From Bacteroidota bacterium (GTDB lineage Bacteria > Bacteroidota > Bacteroidia > Chitinophagales > Chitinophagaceae): a DNA stretch of 42,574 nucleotides. Under the pieces are notes generated by a model that saw only the letters and a list, made by a program, of their open reading frames with translations, had not been told where the DNA came from and did no database searches. The stretch's first letter is position 1, and each line of letters opens with the position of its first letter. Shown here in pieces: positions 25,087 through 34,352 of the stretch. The position numbers were made by a program, and so were the translations under genes. Location of the stretch: the NCBI GenBank assembly GCA_023433265.1, contig JAEZDR010000077.1, positions 1-42,574 of the forward strand, given 5' to 3'.

Positions 25087-26172
25087 ATGCAGTTAATTCA
25101 ATTCACATCGAAAGGACTCTATTGCGCACCCGGCGATTTCTATCTTGACCCCTGGCAGCCTGTAAAAAAAGCAGTTATCACCCACGGCCATAGCGATCAT
25201 GCAAAATTCGGGCATCAGCAGTACCTCTGTCATGAACACACGGTTCCCATTATAAGATTGCGGCTCGGTGATGTGCAGTGTCAGTCGCTAAGATGGAATG
25301 AGCCCATCTACATCAATAGTGTAAAAGTATCCCTCCACCCGGCCGGACATATTATAGGCTCGTCGCAAGTTAGGCTGGAATACCAAGGTGAAGTTTGGGT
25401 TTTTACAGGTGATTATAAACTGGAGAACGACGGAATTAGCGGACAGTTTGAACCGGTAAAATGTAATGCACTAATTACCGAATCCACCTTTGGCCTTCCG
25501 ATTTATAAATGGAAACCACAAGAAGAAATATTTTCTTCTATGGGTCAATGGATCACGGCCAATCAAACTGCCGGGCGAAACAGTATTCTCATTGGTTACT
25601 CACTTGGCAAAGCACAACGCATCGCTGCTGGCATAAGCAACTATACCGATCGATTGTTGATGCATGGTGCTATCTATAATATGCACACTACGCTCTTACA
25701 GGCAGGATTTAATCTACCTATGGCTTCTCACGTCAACATGAGTACTCCCAAAGAACTTCTGAAAAATGCAGTGATCATTGCACCATCGGGGGCTGACGGT
25801 TCTTCCTGGATAAGGCGCTTTGCCCCGTATTCAGTTGGCGTTTGCAGTGGCTGGATGCAGGTACGTGGAGCTGTAAGGAGGCGAAACGCCGATGCGGGAT
25901 TTGTTTTAAGCGATCATGCAGACTGGTCTGGTTTATTAACGACCGTAAAAGAAACAGGGGCAGAAAAAGTCTATGTTACCCACGGCTTTCAGGCTGCTTT
26001 CAGTAAGTACCTTAACGAACAAGGCATCTACTCTGCCGAAGTAAAAACAGAATATGGTATCGTGGCAGAAGAGGAGAATGAGCAACGCTCTTCCAAAGAG
26101 TTAGCTGCGCAGTACCCAGTGATTGAGAACGACGATGATAATGAAAATCCAGAAAACGAAGCCGGGGACTAA
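25087..26172 (+). CDS. Ligase-associated DNA exonuclease (metallo-beta-lactamase/beta-CASP type)
   Basis: This putative DNA 3' end-processing nuclease belongs to the family usually encoded beside an ATP-dependent DNA ligase and an Lhr-type helicase. The metal-binding motif is THGHSDHAKFG (His33, His35, Asp37, His38). Further blocks are LHPAGHIIGSSQVRLE, VFTGDYK, ITESTFGLPIYKW, NSILIGYSLGKAQRI and FVLSDHADWSG. The 361-residue length is slightly long because of an acidic tail rich in Asp, Glu and Asn (after about residue 335). That tail overlaps, by 72 bp, the end of the convergent DUF6427 gene. Neither the ligase nor the helicase is next to it here, which is unusual for the family. Confidence 0.88.
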   Translation: MQLIQFTSKGLYCAPGDFYLDPWQPVKKAVITHGHSDHAKFGHQQYLCHEHTVPIIRLRLGDVQCQSLRWNEPIYINSVKVSLHPAGHIIGSSQVRLEYQGEVWVFTGDYKLENDGISGQFEPVKCNALITESTFGLPIYKWKPQEEIFSSMGQWITANQTAGRNSILIGYSLGKAQRIAAGISNYTDRLLMHGAIYNMHTTLLQAGFNLPMASHVNMSTPKELLKNAVIIAPSGADGSSWIRRFAPYSVGVCSGWMQVRGAVRRRNADAGFVLSDHADWSGLLTTVKETGAEKVYVTHGFQAAFSKYLNEQGIYSAEVKTEYGIVAEEENEQRSSKELAAQYPVIENDDDNENPENEAGD

Positions 26173-27078
26173 AGACTGTCGCGGCTGTACAAACACATTA
26201 GATACCAATGCCGAGAGTGGCACGATCAGCACCATTGCCGATTCAATTCCTGATTTTTCCAGTAGCATAGGCATAGGAATCAGGAACAGCAGCATAACCA
26301 GCAATACATTCCAGTATTTTCTTGCTTGCATGAGTATCCTGCCTGTATTAGCCTGCCAGTAAAACACACCCATAATCAACAATATCAACATCCACAATAG
26401 GTTTACCAGCATAGCTTGTGATGATGTTTTCTGAATGATCTGCCACTCCAGGTGTGGAAGATACTGGTTGAAATTTGCAAACTCGTCCTGTAAAAAGAGT
26501 GTAATCCCGAGGAAATAAAACGGTGTCAAAATGCCGAGGGCCATAATAAACCATTCCTGAAGCTTAAATGGCCTGATAATGGCCAGCGACATAATAGCGA
26601 TGGCTACAATCGCCACCGCAGGGTAATATAGCATCACCACGCTGCCGGTTATGAGACCTGCATTGAAGACCGCCCCCCTCGTTTTTTGCGCATGATAGGT
26701 CTTTGCTAGAATGAAAAATATCCATACGAGTAGCAAGTTAATGAGCAAGGCAGGTATCAGGTTACTCCATGAAACGTAAAGGGCTGAAAACAACACATAA
26801 CACATGGCAGGAATCAGTGTCTGCTTCGGAAACATTTTGAGGTCGTCCAATACATGATTCAACCTAAAAGCTGTAACGAGCACCAACAGGTGGTATATTG
26901 CTACCAACAGTAAAAAATGCAAGCTTGCTAAAGGCTCGAATAACACATGAATAAAACCATTAGTAGGATGCACAACAACTGCCGGTGGTTCAAATAACAA
27001 CCTTGCATGTAGCGTAATGCTAAGCAACACGATGAGAAAAAAACCTGTGGGCGACTTTTCCCTGAAGAAAGAAACCAA
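26101..27078 (-). CDS. DUF6427 family multi-pass membrane protein
   Basis: This 325-residue inner-membrane protein has about nine to ten hydrophobic helices and the opening VSFFREKSPTGFFLIVLL, typical of the Bacteroidota DUF6427 family. A cluster of charged residues lies between the first pairs of helices (NHVLDDLKMFPKQT). The start is TTG at 27078; an in-frame stop at 27097-27099 leaves no ATG option upstream. It begins 10 bases after the stop of the secreted protein gene upstream, so the two form an operon. Its last 72 bp overlap the convergent exonuclease gene. The function is not known for the family. Confidence 0.8.
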   Translation of the reverse strand: MVSFFREKSPTGFFLIVLLSITLHARLLFEPPAVVVHPTNGFIHVLFEPLASLHFLLLVAIYHLLVLVTAFRLNHVLDDLKMFPKQTLIPAMCYVLFSALYVSWSNLIPALLINLLLVWIFFILAKTYHAQKTRGAVFNAGLITGSVVMLYYPAVAIVAIAIMSLAIIRPFKLQEWFIMALGILTPFYFLGITLFLQDEFANFNQYLPHLEWQIIQKTSSQAMLVNLLWMLILLIMGVFYWQANTGRILMQARKYWNVLLVMLLFLIPMPMLLEKSGIESAMVLIVPLSALVSNVFVQPRQSLVPGFVFWIFIIIVVLNHWVLRS

Positions 27079-27088
27079 TTTGCTTGAT

Positions 27089-28594
27089 TTAGAATTCTAT
27101 TTTAGCAAAGCAAATATAATTTCTGTAGATGCATGGAATAATTGTTTGTTTACTGCTCACCTGCTTGCCAAATCGTGGCAGAAACTCGTAGCCTTTATCC
27201 AGGTTTTTGAAAGTAGGATTTCTTTTTACCGATCCGTCCGCCGCTATGGCATGGTCCGTCAACAACATGGAGTTTCTTTCGTTGTTATTGAATAAAAAAT
27301 GAATTGAGCCACCCGTATTCACCGTAGAATAGCTTAAGAGGTTATCAGTATTGTCATCAAACTGACCTTTCCGTACCACATTAGCCCATTCCAATTTCCC
27401 GGCAGGGTCGTAGGACAACAAAAGAATATTATCAGCATAATACCTCGTAACATTATTATAAAATCCATTCCTGCTCCACGGAGAATAAAGGCCTCCAAAG
27501 TTTCGCCACATATAGTAATCGCTCGATGAATAGAATGGTTGCCCGTAGTTGTCCCACCTGTTAAACCCACCTCCTCTTGAAGACGTATAAAGTGCCTCAG
27601 AAGCTACCATAAACCCACCGTCCTTGCGGAGGTAAATGTTTTGAATATAATAGTCATTGAAGGCCTGTCTCAGCGCCGATTCTCCTCTCGCTTCAGAACG
27701 CAGCTCATCGTTAAAAAGAGAAGTATATACCGTTCCCTGCTCAGTATTTCTATCCCATAGCGTCACATACAAACCTTCTATGTTACCCCTCTTGTTTTTA
27801 CTAAAGAACGATGACACGAGGTATTGGTTAGTTTTATTATTCACTTTCAACTTAATATCGTCCAGGTACAAAGCCATTAAATCCAGGGCACTCTCCTGGT
27901 ACTCGTCTAAACCGGGCTTTTGCCTAATAATAGTTACTTTCGAAATGTTCTCCCCCGATGAGGTCCCCGAAGTTTTTAGGAACACAATATTGCCTGCATT
28001 ATCCAGGTTAAACTCGCTTAATTGGTCATACCTGTCAGGCATAGGAATAGCTAGCCTGGATTTTCGCTTTACCTCAAGCGCGTTATCCATTAATACCGTT
28101 ATTACAACATGGGACTTTTCATTTTTCGCATTGATCTTAAAAGCAGCTATATTTTGTTTGTTTTCACTGTTAATGACGGTGTATAATTTATTGTTGGCGC
28201 TGAAACTCACTTCTGTAGTGTCAAGCAATTTGGCGTCACCAATTTTATTCCCTTGCCCGTCAAGTTTTATCGCTTCGAGATGTACAATATTCTTTCGCTG
28301 GTACTGGTAGACCATGTAGTAATAATCGTTGTAATTCAAAAAATCTACATTGAGAATGCGATCCGGCAAAAAATCCAGTTCTTGCCGTTTCTCAATTTTC
28401 ATCTCGTTATTGTACAACGCAATGTGATGTTCATTACGGTCGCCTTTGTAAATATGGAAAAAGCCATTCAGCTTTCCTATGATTTCAAATTTCAGGTTGC
28501 GACCATCGTCCTTATCTGGCTCCGAATAAACAATCCGCTGGGCCTGCACATTAACCGATACCAGTATTAATAATCCTAATAAAATATTCTTCAT
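27089..28594 (-). CDS. Secreted protein of unknown function, beta-rich
   Basis: The ATG at 28594 gives a clean signal peptide (MKNILLGLLILVSVNVQAQ). The open frame extends 15 codons further, but that would spoil the signal. The 501-residue protein is rich in short strands with repeated aromatic and Asp/Asn turns, for example NGFFHIYKGDRNEHH, YYYMVYQYQRKNIVHLEAIK and GLYVTLWDRNTEQG, suggesting a propeller-like or sandwich fold. A tyrosine- and tryptophan-rich insertion lies around residues 330-385 (GGGFNRWDNYGQPFYSSSDY then MWRNFGGLYSPW). No catalytic motif is seen. It is probably periplasmic or outer-membrane associated. It is followed by the DUF6427 gene. Confidence 0.7.
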   Translation of the reverse strand: MKNILLGLLILVSVNVQAQRIVYSEPDKDDGRNLKFEIIGKLNGFFHIYKGDRNEHHIALYNNEMKIEKRQELDFLPDRILNVDFLNYNDYYYMVYQYQRKNIVHLEAIKLDGQGNKIGDAKLLDTTEVSFSANNKLYTVINSENKQNIAAFKINAKNEKSHVVITVLMDNALEVKRKSRLAIPMPDRYDQLSEFNLDNAGNIVFLKTSGTSSGENISKVTIIRQKPGLDEYQESALDLMALYLDDIKLKVNNKTNQYLVSSFFSKNKRGNIEGLYVTLWDRNTEQGTVYTSLFNDELRSEARGESALRQAFNDYYIQNIYLRKDGGFMVASEALYTSSRGGGFNRWDNYGQPFYSSSDYYMWRNFGGLYSPWSRNGFYNNVTRYYADNILLLSYDPAGKLEWANVVRKGQFDDNTDNLLSYSTVNTGGSIHFLFNNNERNSMLLTDHAIAADGSVKRNPTFKNLDKGYEFLPRFGKQVSSKQTIIPCIYRNYICFAKIEF

Positions 28595-28687
28595 TGTTGC
28601 AAGTGGAGTTCTGTCTCTCAAATATAAAAATTTAGACATGCCATCCGTTGTTAATTAACAAAAGTGGTGCAACTACCTTTTAGCCGT

Positions 28688-28695
28688 TACATTTG
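28688..28695 (+). promoter_or_regulatory. Putative -7 box of the FAD oxidoreductase gene
   Basis: TACATTTG matches TAnnTTTG exactly and ends 35 bases before the ATG at 28731. No TTG is found at the ideal distance upstream. This lies in the gap between divergently transcribed genes. Confidence 0.35.
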
Positions 28696-28730
28696 CCGCT
28701 GCCAGAAAGAACAAGAACCTTAAACTCCGG

Positions 28731-30314
28731 ATGAAGAAAGCGCTAGTAATAGGAGCCGGCCCTGCGGGCTTAACCGCTGCTTATGAGTTGCTGCAGCGCA
28801 CTGATATTATTCCGATAGTGATAGAAAAAACCGGGGATATTGGGGGCATCAGTAAAACAGTCAATTATAAAGGCAACCGCATGGATATTGGGGGCCACAG
28901 ATTCTTTAGTAAGAGCGATCGTGTAATGCAATGGTGGATGAACATTCTTCCTATTGAAGCGGATTCTACAGGGGCAGTTACCATTTCATACCAAAACAAA
29001 CAAACCACCGTCGATGCTTCTATAGCAAATCCGCAACCATCCGCTCAGGATAAGGTGATGCTGATTCGTTCCAGGCTTTCGCGCATTTACTTCCTTAAAA
29101 AATTTTTTTCTTATCCCTTAAAGCTTTCTATCGAAACGCTCCAAAAGCTCGGTATCTGGCGTTCTGCTCGTATAATCTTTTCTTATTTAGCTGCCCGGCT
29201 TAGGCCAATTAAGCCTGAGAAATCGTTGGAAGATTTCTTCGTCAACAAATTCGGCCGCGAACTCTATCTAACCTTCTTCAAAGATTACACAGAAAAGGTA
29301 TGGGGTATTAAATGCAATGAGATCTCACCAGAATGGGGTGCCCAACGCATCAAAGGAGTTAGCATCAGCAAAGCCATCGGGCATGCCCTAAAAAAACATC
29401 TTTCCTCTACCTCACAAACCATATCGCAAAAAGATACCGAAACCAGCCTGATTGAAAGGTTCCTTTATCCGAAATATGGTCCGGGACAGTTGTGGGAAGA
29501 AGTAGCTGCTACCATACAACAAAAAGGTGGGACTATCCTTCTTAGTACGAACATAGAGGAGATATTTTTCACAGGTAAAGAAGTTAGTTCTGTTGTCATC
29601 ATCAACCAACTTACCGGCCACAGGGAACAAATAGATATTGATTATCTGTTTTCCAGCATGCCTGTGCAGGAGTTGGTTGCAAAAATACGAACCGAGGTTC
29701 CACCCGAAGTAAAAGGAGTTGCAGAAGGTTTGATTTACAGGGATTTTATCACTGTGGGGGTACTACTTAGGAAGTTTAGCCTCGACAAACACGCAGCAGA
29801 TGGTAACAGCCAGATGCTTCAGGATAATTGGATCTATATCCAGGACAAAAATGTACAGGTGGGCCGCTTACAAATTTTCAACAATTGGAGCCCCTTTATG
29901 GTTAAGGATTCTTCTACCGTTTGGCTGGGCATGGAGTACTTCTGCAACAAAGGAGATGATCTCTGGCAGATGGACGAAAAAAGCTTCACCCAATTGGCTA
30001 TAAGGGAGTTGGAAACCATCGGGCTCATTAAAACAGAAGATGTGTTAGACACGCATCTCGTTAGGATGGAAAAGGCCTACCCGGCATACTTTGGTACCTA
30101 CCACAACTTTGAAACTGTCAGGATATTTACCGACCAATTTCCAAATTTGTTTCTAATAGGGCGTAATGGTATGCATAAATACAATAATTCAGATCATAGT
30201 ATGCTTACAGCTATGACGGCCGTCGATAATATCTGTATGGGGCGTACGGATAAAACTAACATCTGGGATATCAACACAGAACAGGAATACCACGAAACCA
30301 GCAATAACGGGTAG
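28731..30314 (+). CDS. NAD(P)/FAD-dependent oxidoreductase, amine-oxidase / UDP-galactopyranose-mutase-like
   Basis: This is a flavoprotein with an N-terminal FAD-binding Rossmann motif (ALVIGAGPAGLTAAYELL, with IVIEKTGDIGGISKT next) and the block MDIGGHRFFSKSDRVMQWW. Other conserved parts are FKDYTEKVWGIKCNEISPEW and the C-terminal GRNGMHKYNNSDHSMLTAM, which close the FAD site. The length of 527 residues fits a bacterial group often found beside polysaccharide biosynthesis genes. Specific chemistry cannot be assigned; a role in glycan modification is family-based inference. It converges on the DUF420 gene with one base between the stops. Confidence 0.85.
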   Translation: MKKALVIGAGPAGLTAAYELLQRTDIIPIVIEKTGDIGGISKTVNYKGNRMDIGGHRFFSKSDRVMQWWMNILPIEADSTGAVTISYQNKQTTVDASIANPQPSAQDKVMLIRSRLSRIYFLKKFFSYPLKLSIETLQKLGIWRSARIIFSYLAARLRPIKPEKSLEDFFVNKFGRELYLTFFKDYTEKVWGIKCNEISPEWGAQRIKGVSISKAIGHALKKHLSSTSQTISQKDTETSLIERFLYPKYGPGQLWEEVAATIQQKGGTILLSTNIEEIFFTGKEVSSVVIINQLTGHREQIDIDYLFSSMPVQELVAKIRTEVPPEVKGVAEGLIYRDFITVGVLLRKFSLDKHAADGNSQMLQDNWIYIQDKNVQVGRLQIFNNWSPFMVKDSSTVWLGMEYFCNKGDDLWQMDEKSFTQLAIRELETIGLIKTEDVLDTHLVRMEKAYPAYFGTYHNFETVRIFTDQFPNLFLIGRNGMHKYNNSDHSMLTAMTAVDNICMGRTDKTNIWDINTEQEYHETSNNG

Positions 30315-30315
30315 C

Positions 30316-30903
30316 CTATTTTGCATAATATGGGCTAATCATCAGGTAAATGATTGGGCCGGTGATCGCTACATAGAACCAAAGCGGCCACGTGTATTTT
30401 GCCAGCTTCTTATGTTTTTCCCACTCACCGGTTAAGCCCCGGTAAGCAGTAAATAAAACAAAGGGCAGAATCAATGCAGCCAACACAATATGGGTAGCCA
30501 GCAGAATAAAATAAACCATTCGCAAGCCTCCGGCAGCAATTTTTTCTTCGGCGTCAACCACTCCATCAAGATTCAAGTCTCCATAGCGGGTTTCCCCTGT
30601 AAATAAGTGATGCGCTACGTAGGACAAAAGGAAAATAACCGACAATACCATGGCGGTGTACATCAGCCTTTTATGCAGCAAATAATTTCTTTGTTTTACG
30701 CTCACGAGCGCAGCAACTAATAACAGGGAAACTATGGTATTGATAATCGCATTAGCTTTCGCAAATAAATGCTTGTCAAATCCCAAATCGGTCTTTAACT
30801 CTACCCTCCCAAGGAACGTGATCGCAATAAATATCACGATTGAAAATATCCAAATCAACCATTTGGCAGCCTTGTCCTGTTTCTTAATAGTAGCTCCAAG
30901 CAT
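30316..30903 (-). CDS. DUF420 family membrane protein with an EF-hand-like loop
   Basis: This is a small inner-membrane protein of the DUF420/YozB family, often encoded near heme-copper oxidase assembly genes. Five hydrophobic segments are visible: WLIWIFSIVIFIAIT, ANAIINTIVSLLLVAALV, AMVLSVIFLLSYVAHHLF, VYFILLATHIVLAALILPF and WPLWFYVAITGPIIYLMI. The histidines in AHHLF and ATHIV are the kind of conserved histidine expected in this family. Between helices three and four, residues 109-120 read DLNLDGVVDAEE, a full EF-hand calcium loop. The ATG at 30903 is preferred over the in-frame GTG one codon upstream. No oxidase genes are adjacent. Confidence 0.85.
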   Translation of the reverse strand: MLGATIKKQDKAAKWLIWIFSIVIFIAITFLGRVELKTDLGFDKHLFAKANAIINTIVSLLLVAALVSVKQRNYLLHKRLMYTAMVLSVIFLLSYVAHHLFTGETRYGDLNLDGVVDAEEKIAAGGLRMVYFILLATHIVLAALILPFVLFTAYRGLTGEWEKHKKLAKYTWPLWFYVAITGPIIYLMISPYYAK

Positions 30904-30922
30904 CACTTCGTATTTGATGCAG

Positions 30923-30930
30923 CAAATGTA
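30923..30930 (-). promoter_or_regulatory. Putative -7 box of the DUF420 gene
   Basis: On the minus strand this reads TACATTTG, an exact TAnnTTTG match, about 19 bases before the ATG at 30903. No upstream TTG at the proper spacing was found. The rest of the 30931-31201 gap shows no gene and no obvious structure. Confidence 0.4.
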
Positions 30931-31201
30931 ACTGCAAATAGTTCTTCCGGTACAGAAGCGACATACAGTTTATCTTGTTTTACCATAATAGCTAGCAATC
31001 TTATGGATGATAAGGACTAAGTGGTTTTAAGATAATTCACAATTATCTACGAAGGCTTTCGACAGGTTTTCCATTAGCTTTCCCAAAACCTTCCAACCGG
31101 GCCAATACGCACTAAACTATTGACCTTTCGATAATGTCTTTTTCAACTTTCCATGAATTTCTTTCAGCTCCTGTGTTCCAGTTCTGATTATAAACTACGT
31201 T

Positions 31202-32872
31202 TTAGCTGAAGAGCAGAATCAACAACTGCGCAACAATGATCCTCGCCAGCATGGTAACAGGATAAACCGTTGCATAGGTTACAGAAGGAATATCGTTTTT
31301 GGCCGTTTGGATCGCAAAAGCCAGTGCGGGTGGATCAGTACTTGCCCCGGCCAATAAGCCGCATATTTCAAAGTAATTCTTCTTTAGCTTTAACCGCGCA
31401 ATAATGCCAACTATTAATAATGGAATAACAGTAATCCCCGCGCCCATCATCATCCAATACCATCCTTTACCACCGTTCAGTATTTCCACAAAATGCTCTC
31501 CGCTGCTCAACCCTACACTAGCCAGGAAGAGAACAATTCCTATTTCACGCAACATTAAATTCGCACTGTGAGTAGTGTAGTTGTTCAGGTAGAACAAGTT
31601 ACCAAACTGGCTTAGAAACAAGGCAACAATTAAGGGCCCACCTGCTAATCCAAGTTTCATAGCGATCGGTATGCCTGGAATGGCAATCGGGATGCTTCCG
31701 AATATTACTCCTATAACAATTCCCGTGAACACAGGCGCAAGATCGGGCACCTCCAATCTCTTCATTGAGTTGCCTAGGATTGAAGCCATCTGTTTTACAC
31801 CTTCCTCTGTACCCACTACTGTCACCTGGTCTGCCAGGTGTAGCATACTATCTGCTTTCGCAATAAATTCTATTCCGGCCCTGCTTATCCTCGTTATATT
31901 ACAATCGTGCCTGTGAATAAGATTTAACTCCAATAATGTTTTATAGGTTGCAGGCTTCTTTGTAACTATTACTCTCCTGCTTATCAATGGGCCTTGTTCT
32001 TCCTGCAAAACCATTTTGCTCTCATCACCAACTATCATTTTTAACTGGTGAATCACTTCTTCGGTTGCAACTACTAATAGCACGTCGCCTTCTGCCAGCA
32101 ACAACTCAGGATTAGGCGCAACCACTCCTCCCCCGTGGTACATTCTCGACACCACAAACGGATCTTTAATTAAAGACCTCAGCGACTTCAAAGGCTTATT
32201 ATAAAGCAGCCTGTTACTTACGGATAGATTAACCGCCTGCGGACGTTCTGCGCTGCTGTTTAAATCTTGTTCGTGTTTCTCTCTTTCTTTGTACAGGTTT
32301 ATATTGAAAACCTTTTTTAATATCAGCATTACCATTATCACACCGATCACACCAAAAGGATAAGCAATCGCATAAGCTAATCCAATCTCTGATGGGATGA
32401 TCCCCTTGCTGTTCAATTGAAGATCATGCACAGCTTGTTGTGCAGCACCTAGCCCTGGTGTATTGGTTACTGCCCCTGATAAAACGCCGGTTAGCACCCC
32501 GATGTTGAAATCTGTAACACTGTGATATAAAATAACAATAGCGGTTCCTATCGCTATCACTAAAAGTGCAAGTAAATTCAACCCTAGCGCCTGCTTTTTT
32601 AACGAAGCAAAAAAGCCAGGTCCTACCTGTAAGCCAATGGCATACACAAACAATATTAAACCGAAGTCCTTTAAGAAATGTTCCGTCGTTTCGTCTACTG
32701 ATATGCCATAATGGGCTGCGATAATTCCTGTAAACAGTACCCACGCAATTCCCAGCGAAACGCCGTAAATTTTCACTTTGCCCAACGTTACACCTATGGC
32801 TATTATCAGCCCATATATCATCACGGTTTGAGCTATACTGTGTTGCAAAAACAGTTCCTGGAACCAATTCAT
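31202..32872 (-). CDS. AspT/YidE-type transporter with two RCK_C domains
   Basis: This is a putative inner-membrane anion or amino-acid transporter. Two transmembrane halves flank a soluble centre. The N-terminal half has helices such as TVMIYGLIIAIGVTLG and DFGLILFVYAIGLQVGPGFF, with the family repeat GVLTGVLSGAVTNTPGLGAA. The central part (about residues 205-375) holds two RCK_C/TrkA-C domains (LLLAEGDVLLVVATEEVIHQ and DSMLHLADQVTVVGTEEGV). The C-terminal half repeats the pattern (MLREIGIVLFLASVGLSSG, then CGLLAGASTDPPALAFA). The 556-residue length is typical. The substrate is unknown; the family includes aspartate:alanine exchangers. The gene diverges from hisS about 100 bp away. Confidence 0.9.
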   Translation of the reverse strand: MNWFQELFLQHSIAQTVMIYGLIIAIGVTLGKVKIYGVSLGIAWVLFTGIIAAHYGISVDETTEHFLKDFGLILFVYAIGLQVGPGFFASLKKQALGLNLLALLVIAIGTAIVILYHSVTDFNIGVLTGVLSGAVTNTPGLGAAQQAVHDLQLNSKGIIPSEIGLAYAIAYPFGVIGVIMVMLILKKVFNINLYKEREKHEQDLNSSAERPQAVNLSVSNRLLYNKPLKSLRSLIKDPFVVSRMYHGGGVVAPNPELLLAEGDVLLVVATEEVIHQLKMIVGDESKMVLQEEQGPLISRRVIVTKKPATYKTLLELNLIHRHDCNITRISRAGIEFIAKADSMLHLADQVTVVGTEEGVKQMASILGNSMKRLEVPDLAPVFTGIVIGVIFGSIPIAIPGIPIAMKLGLAGGPLIVALFLSQFGNLFYLNNYTTHSANLMLREIGIVLFLASVGLSSGEHFVEILNGGKGWYWMMMGAGITVIPLLIVGIIARLKLKKNYFEICGLLAGASTDPPALAFAIQTAKNDIPSVTYATVYPVTMLARIIVAQLLILLFS

Positions 32873-32955
32873 CCGGTTGGGTTTCCGTCAAAATTAGACC
32901 GATTTACTTATTTCGAAAGCCCCCTCTTTTATGCACCGCTCTCCTAACATTCTTT

Positions 32956-32963
32956 TACTTTTG
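32956..32963 (+). promoter_or_regulatory. Putative -7 box of hisS
   Basis: TACTTTTG matches TAnnTTTG exactly and ends 13 bases before the ATG at 32977. No clear TTG lies at the expected upstream distance. Confidence 0.4.
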
Positions 32964-32976
32964 CCATTTTCCATTC

Positions 32977-34344
32977 ATGAGCAAGCCAGGATTACCACAG
33001 GGTACAAGAGATTTTTCCGCAGAAGTAGTTAGAAAACGTAACTATATATTCAATGTAATTCGTTCCGAATTTGAGCGCTATGGTTTTCAACCCCTGGAAA
33101 CCCCCGCAATGGAAAACCTGGATACATTGATGGGTAAATATGGTGATGAAGGCGACAAATTAATCTTTAAGATCCTTAATAACGGCCTGGAACGCCCGGA
33201 GAAACATGATCAGGCCAGGGCTGATTTTGACAAAGTGCTTTCCGGTAAAAACGCAAAAGGTCTCACGGAAAGGGCGCTTCGCTATGACCTTACGATACCA
33301 TTCGCCCGTTATGTAGCTATGAACCACGGACAGCTCACTTTTCCTTTTAAACGGTATCAGATCCAACCGGTCTGGCGGGCAGATCGCCCTCAAAAAGGAA
33401 GATATCGCGAGTTCTTCCAATGCGTTGCAGACGTTGTTGGAAGCGATGCACTAATCAACGAGGTGGAACTTGCCACTATTTATGCCCAGGTATTTGCTAA
33501 GCTGCGTATTCCGGTAAAAATCTCCCTAAACAGCCGAAAACTTCTTGCGGCCCTCGCTGAAGCTTGTGGAGGAAGCGAAAAACTGATTGATATAACAGTT
33601 GCCATAGATAAACTGGATAAGATTGGCCTCGCGAAAGTAAAGGAAGAATTATTCTCACGGGGTCTTTTGGAGCAGCAAGTAAGTTTGATAGAACAATACC
33701 TGTCTATCCGGGGATCAAATGAAAGTAAACTTGAGCAGGTTAACCACTTATTAAGCAATATAGTACTTGCTTCCAAAGGGGTGGACGAACTAAGGTATGT
33801 CCTGGAACTATGTAAAACTACTGAAGCTGCCTCAGTGCTGGAGGCTGATTTTACACTGGCAAGAGGACTAAACTACTATACCGGTATCATCTTCGAAGTA
33901 AAAGCTATTAACGTAAGCATGGGCAGCATTGGCGGTGGGGGAAGGTATGACGACCTTACGGGGTTATTTGGGGTTCCAAACCTGCCAGGTGTTGGCATTT
34001 CCTTCGGTGTAGACAGAATTTACGACGTCCTCGAGGAGCTTGATCTTTTCCCTCCGGAATTGGATACTTCCACCGAAGTACTATTTTTCAATCTGGGGCA
34101 TGAAGAAGAACGCAAAGCTTTCCAACTTGTTCAGCAGCTGCGTTCCGCTGGTAAGCGATGCGAGCTTTATCATCAGCAGGCTAAAATGGATAAGCAGTTT
34201 AAATATGCTGAAAAGAAAAAAATAGCTTTTATCGTCATCATCGGAAGCAAAGAGCTGCAAGACGATACAGCCGTTGTTAAGAATCTCGCAACAGGACAAC
34301 AAGCAACAGTGCCATCAACGGAACTGGTTAATTCTTTCAAGTAA
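32977..34344 (+). CDS. hisS: Histidine-tRNA ligase
   Basis: This class II aminoacyl-tRNA synthetase charges tRNA-His. The opening PGLPQGTRDFS contains the HisRS block. Motif 2 appears as VWRADRPQKGRYREFFQC, the histidine-binding blocks as ARGLNYYTGIIFEV and GGGGRYDDLTGLFG, and motif 3 as GVGISFGVDRI. A C-terminal anticodon-binding domain follows (VLFFNLGHEEERKAFQLVQQ, KYAEKKKIAFIVIIGS). The length of 455 residues is normal for Bacteroidota. It converges on gldA with 8 bases between stops. Confidence 0.97.
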   Translation: MSKPGLPQGTRDFSAEVVRKRNYIFNVIRSEFERYGFQPLETPAMENLDTLMGKYGDEGDKLIFKILNNGLERPEKHDQARADFDKVLSGKNAKGLTERALRYDLTIPFARYVAMNHGQLTFPFKRYQIQPVWRADRPQKGRYREFFQCVADVVGSDALINEVELATIYAQVFAKLRIPVKISLNSRKLLAALAEACGGSEKLIDITVAIDKLDKIGLAKVKEELFSRGLLEQQVSLIEQYLSIRGSNESKLEQVNHLLSNIVLASKGVDELRYVLELCKTTEAASVLEADFTLARGLNYYTGIIFEVKAINVSMGSIGGGGRYDDLTGLFGVPNLPGVGISFGVDRIYDVLEELDLFPPELDTSTEVLFFNLGHEEERKAFQLVQQLRSAGKRCELYHQQAKMDKQFKYAEKKKIAFIVIIGSKELQDDTAVVKNLATGQQATVPSTELVNSFK

Positions 34345-34352
34345 GCACTTTT

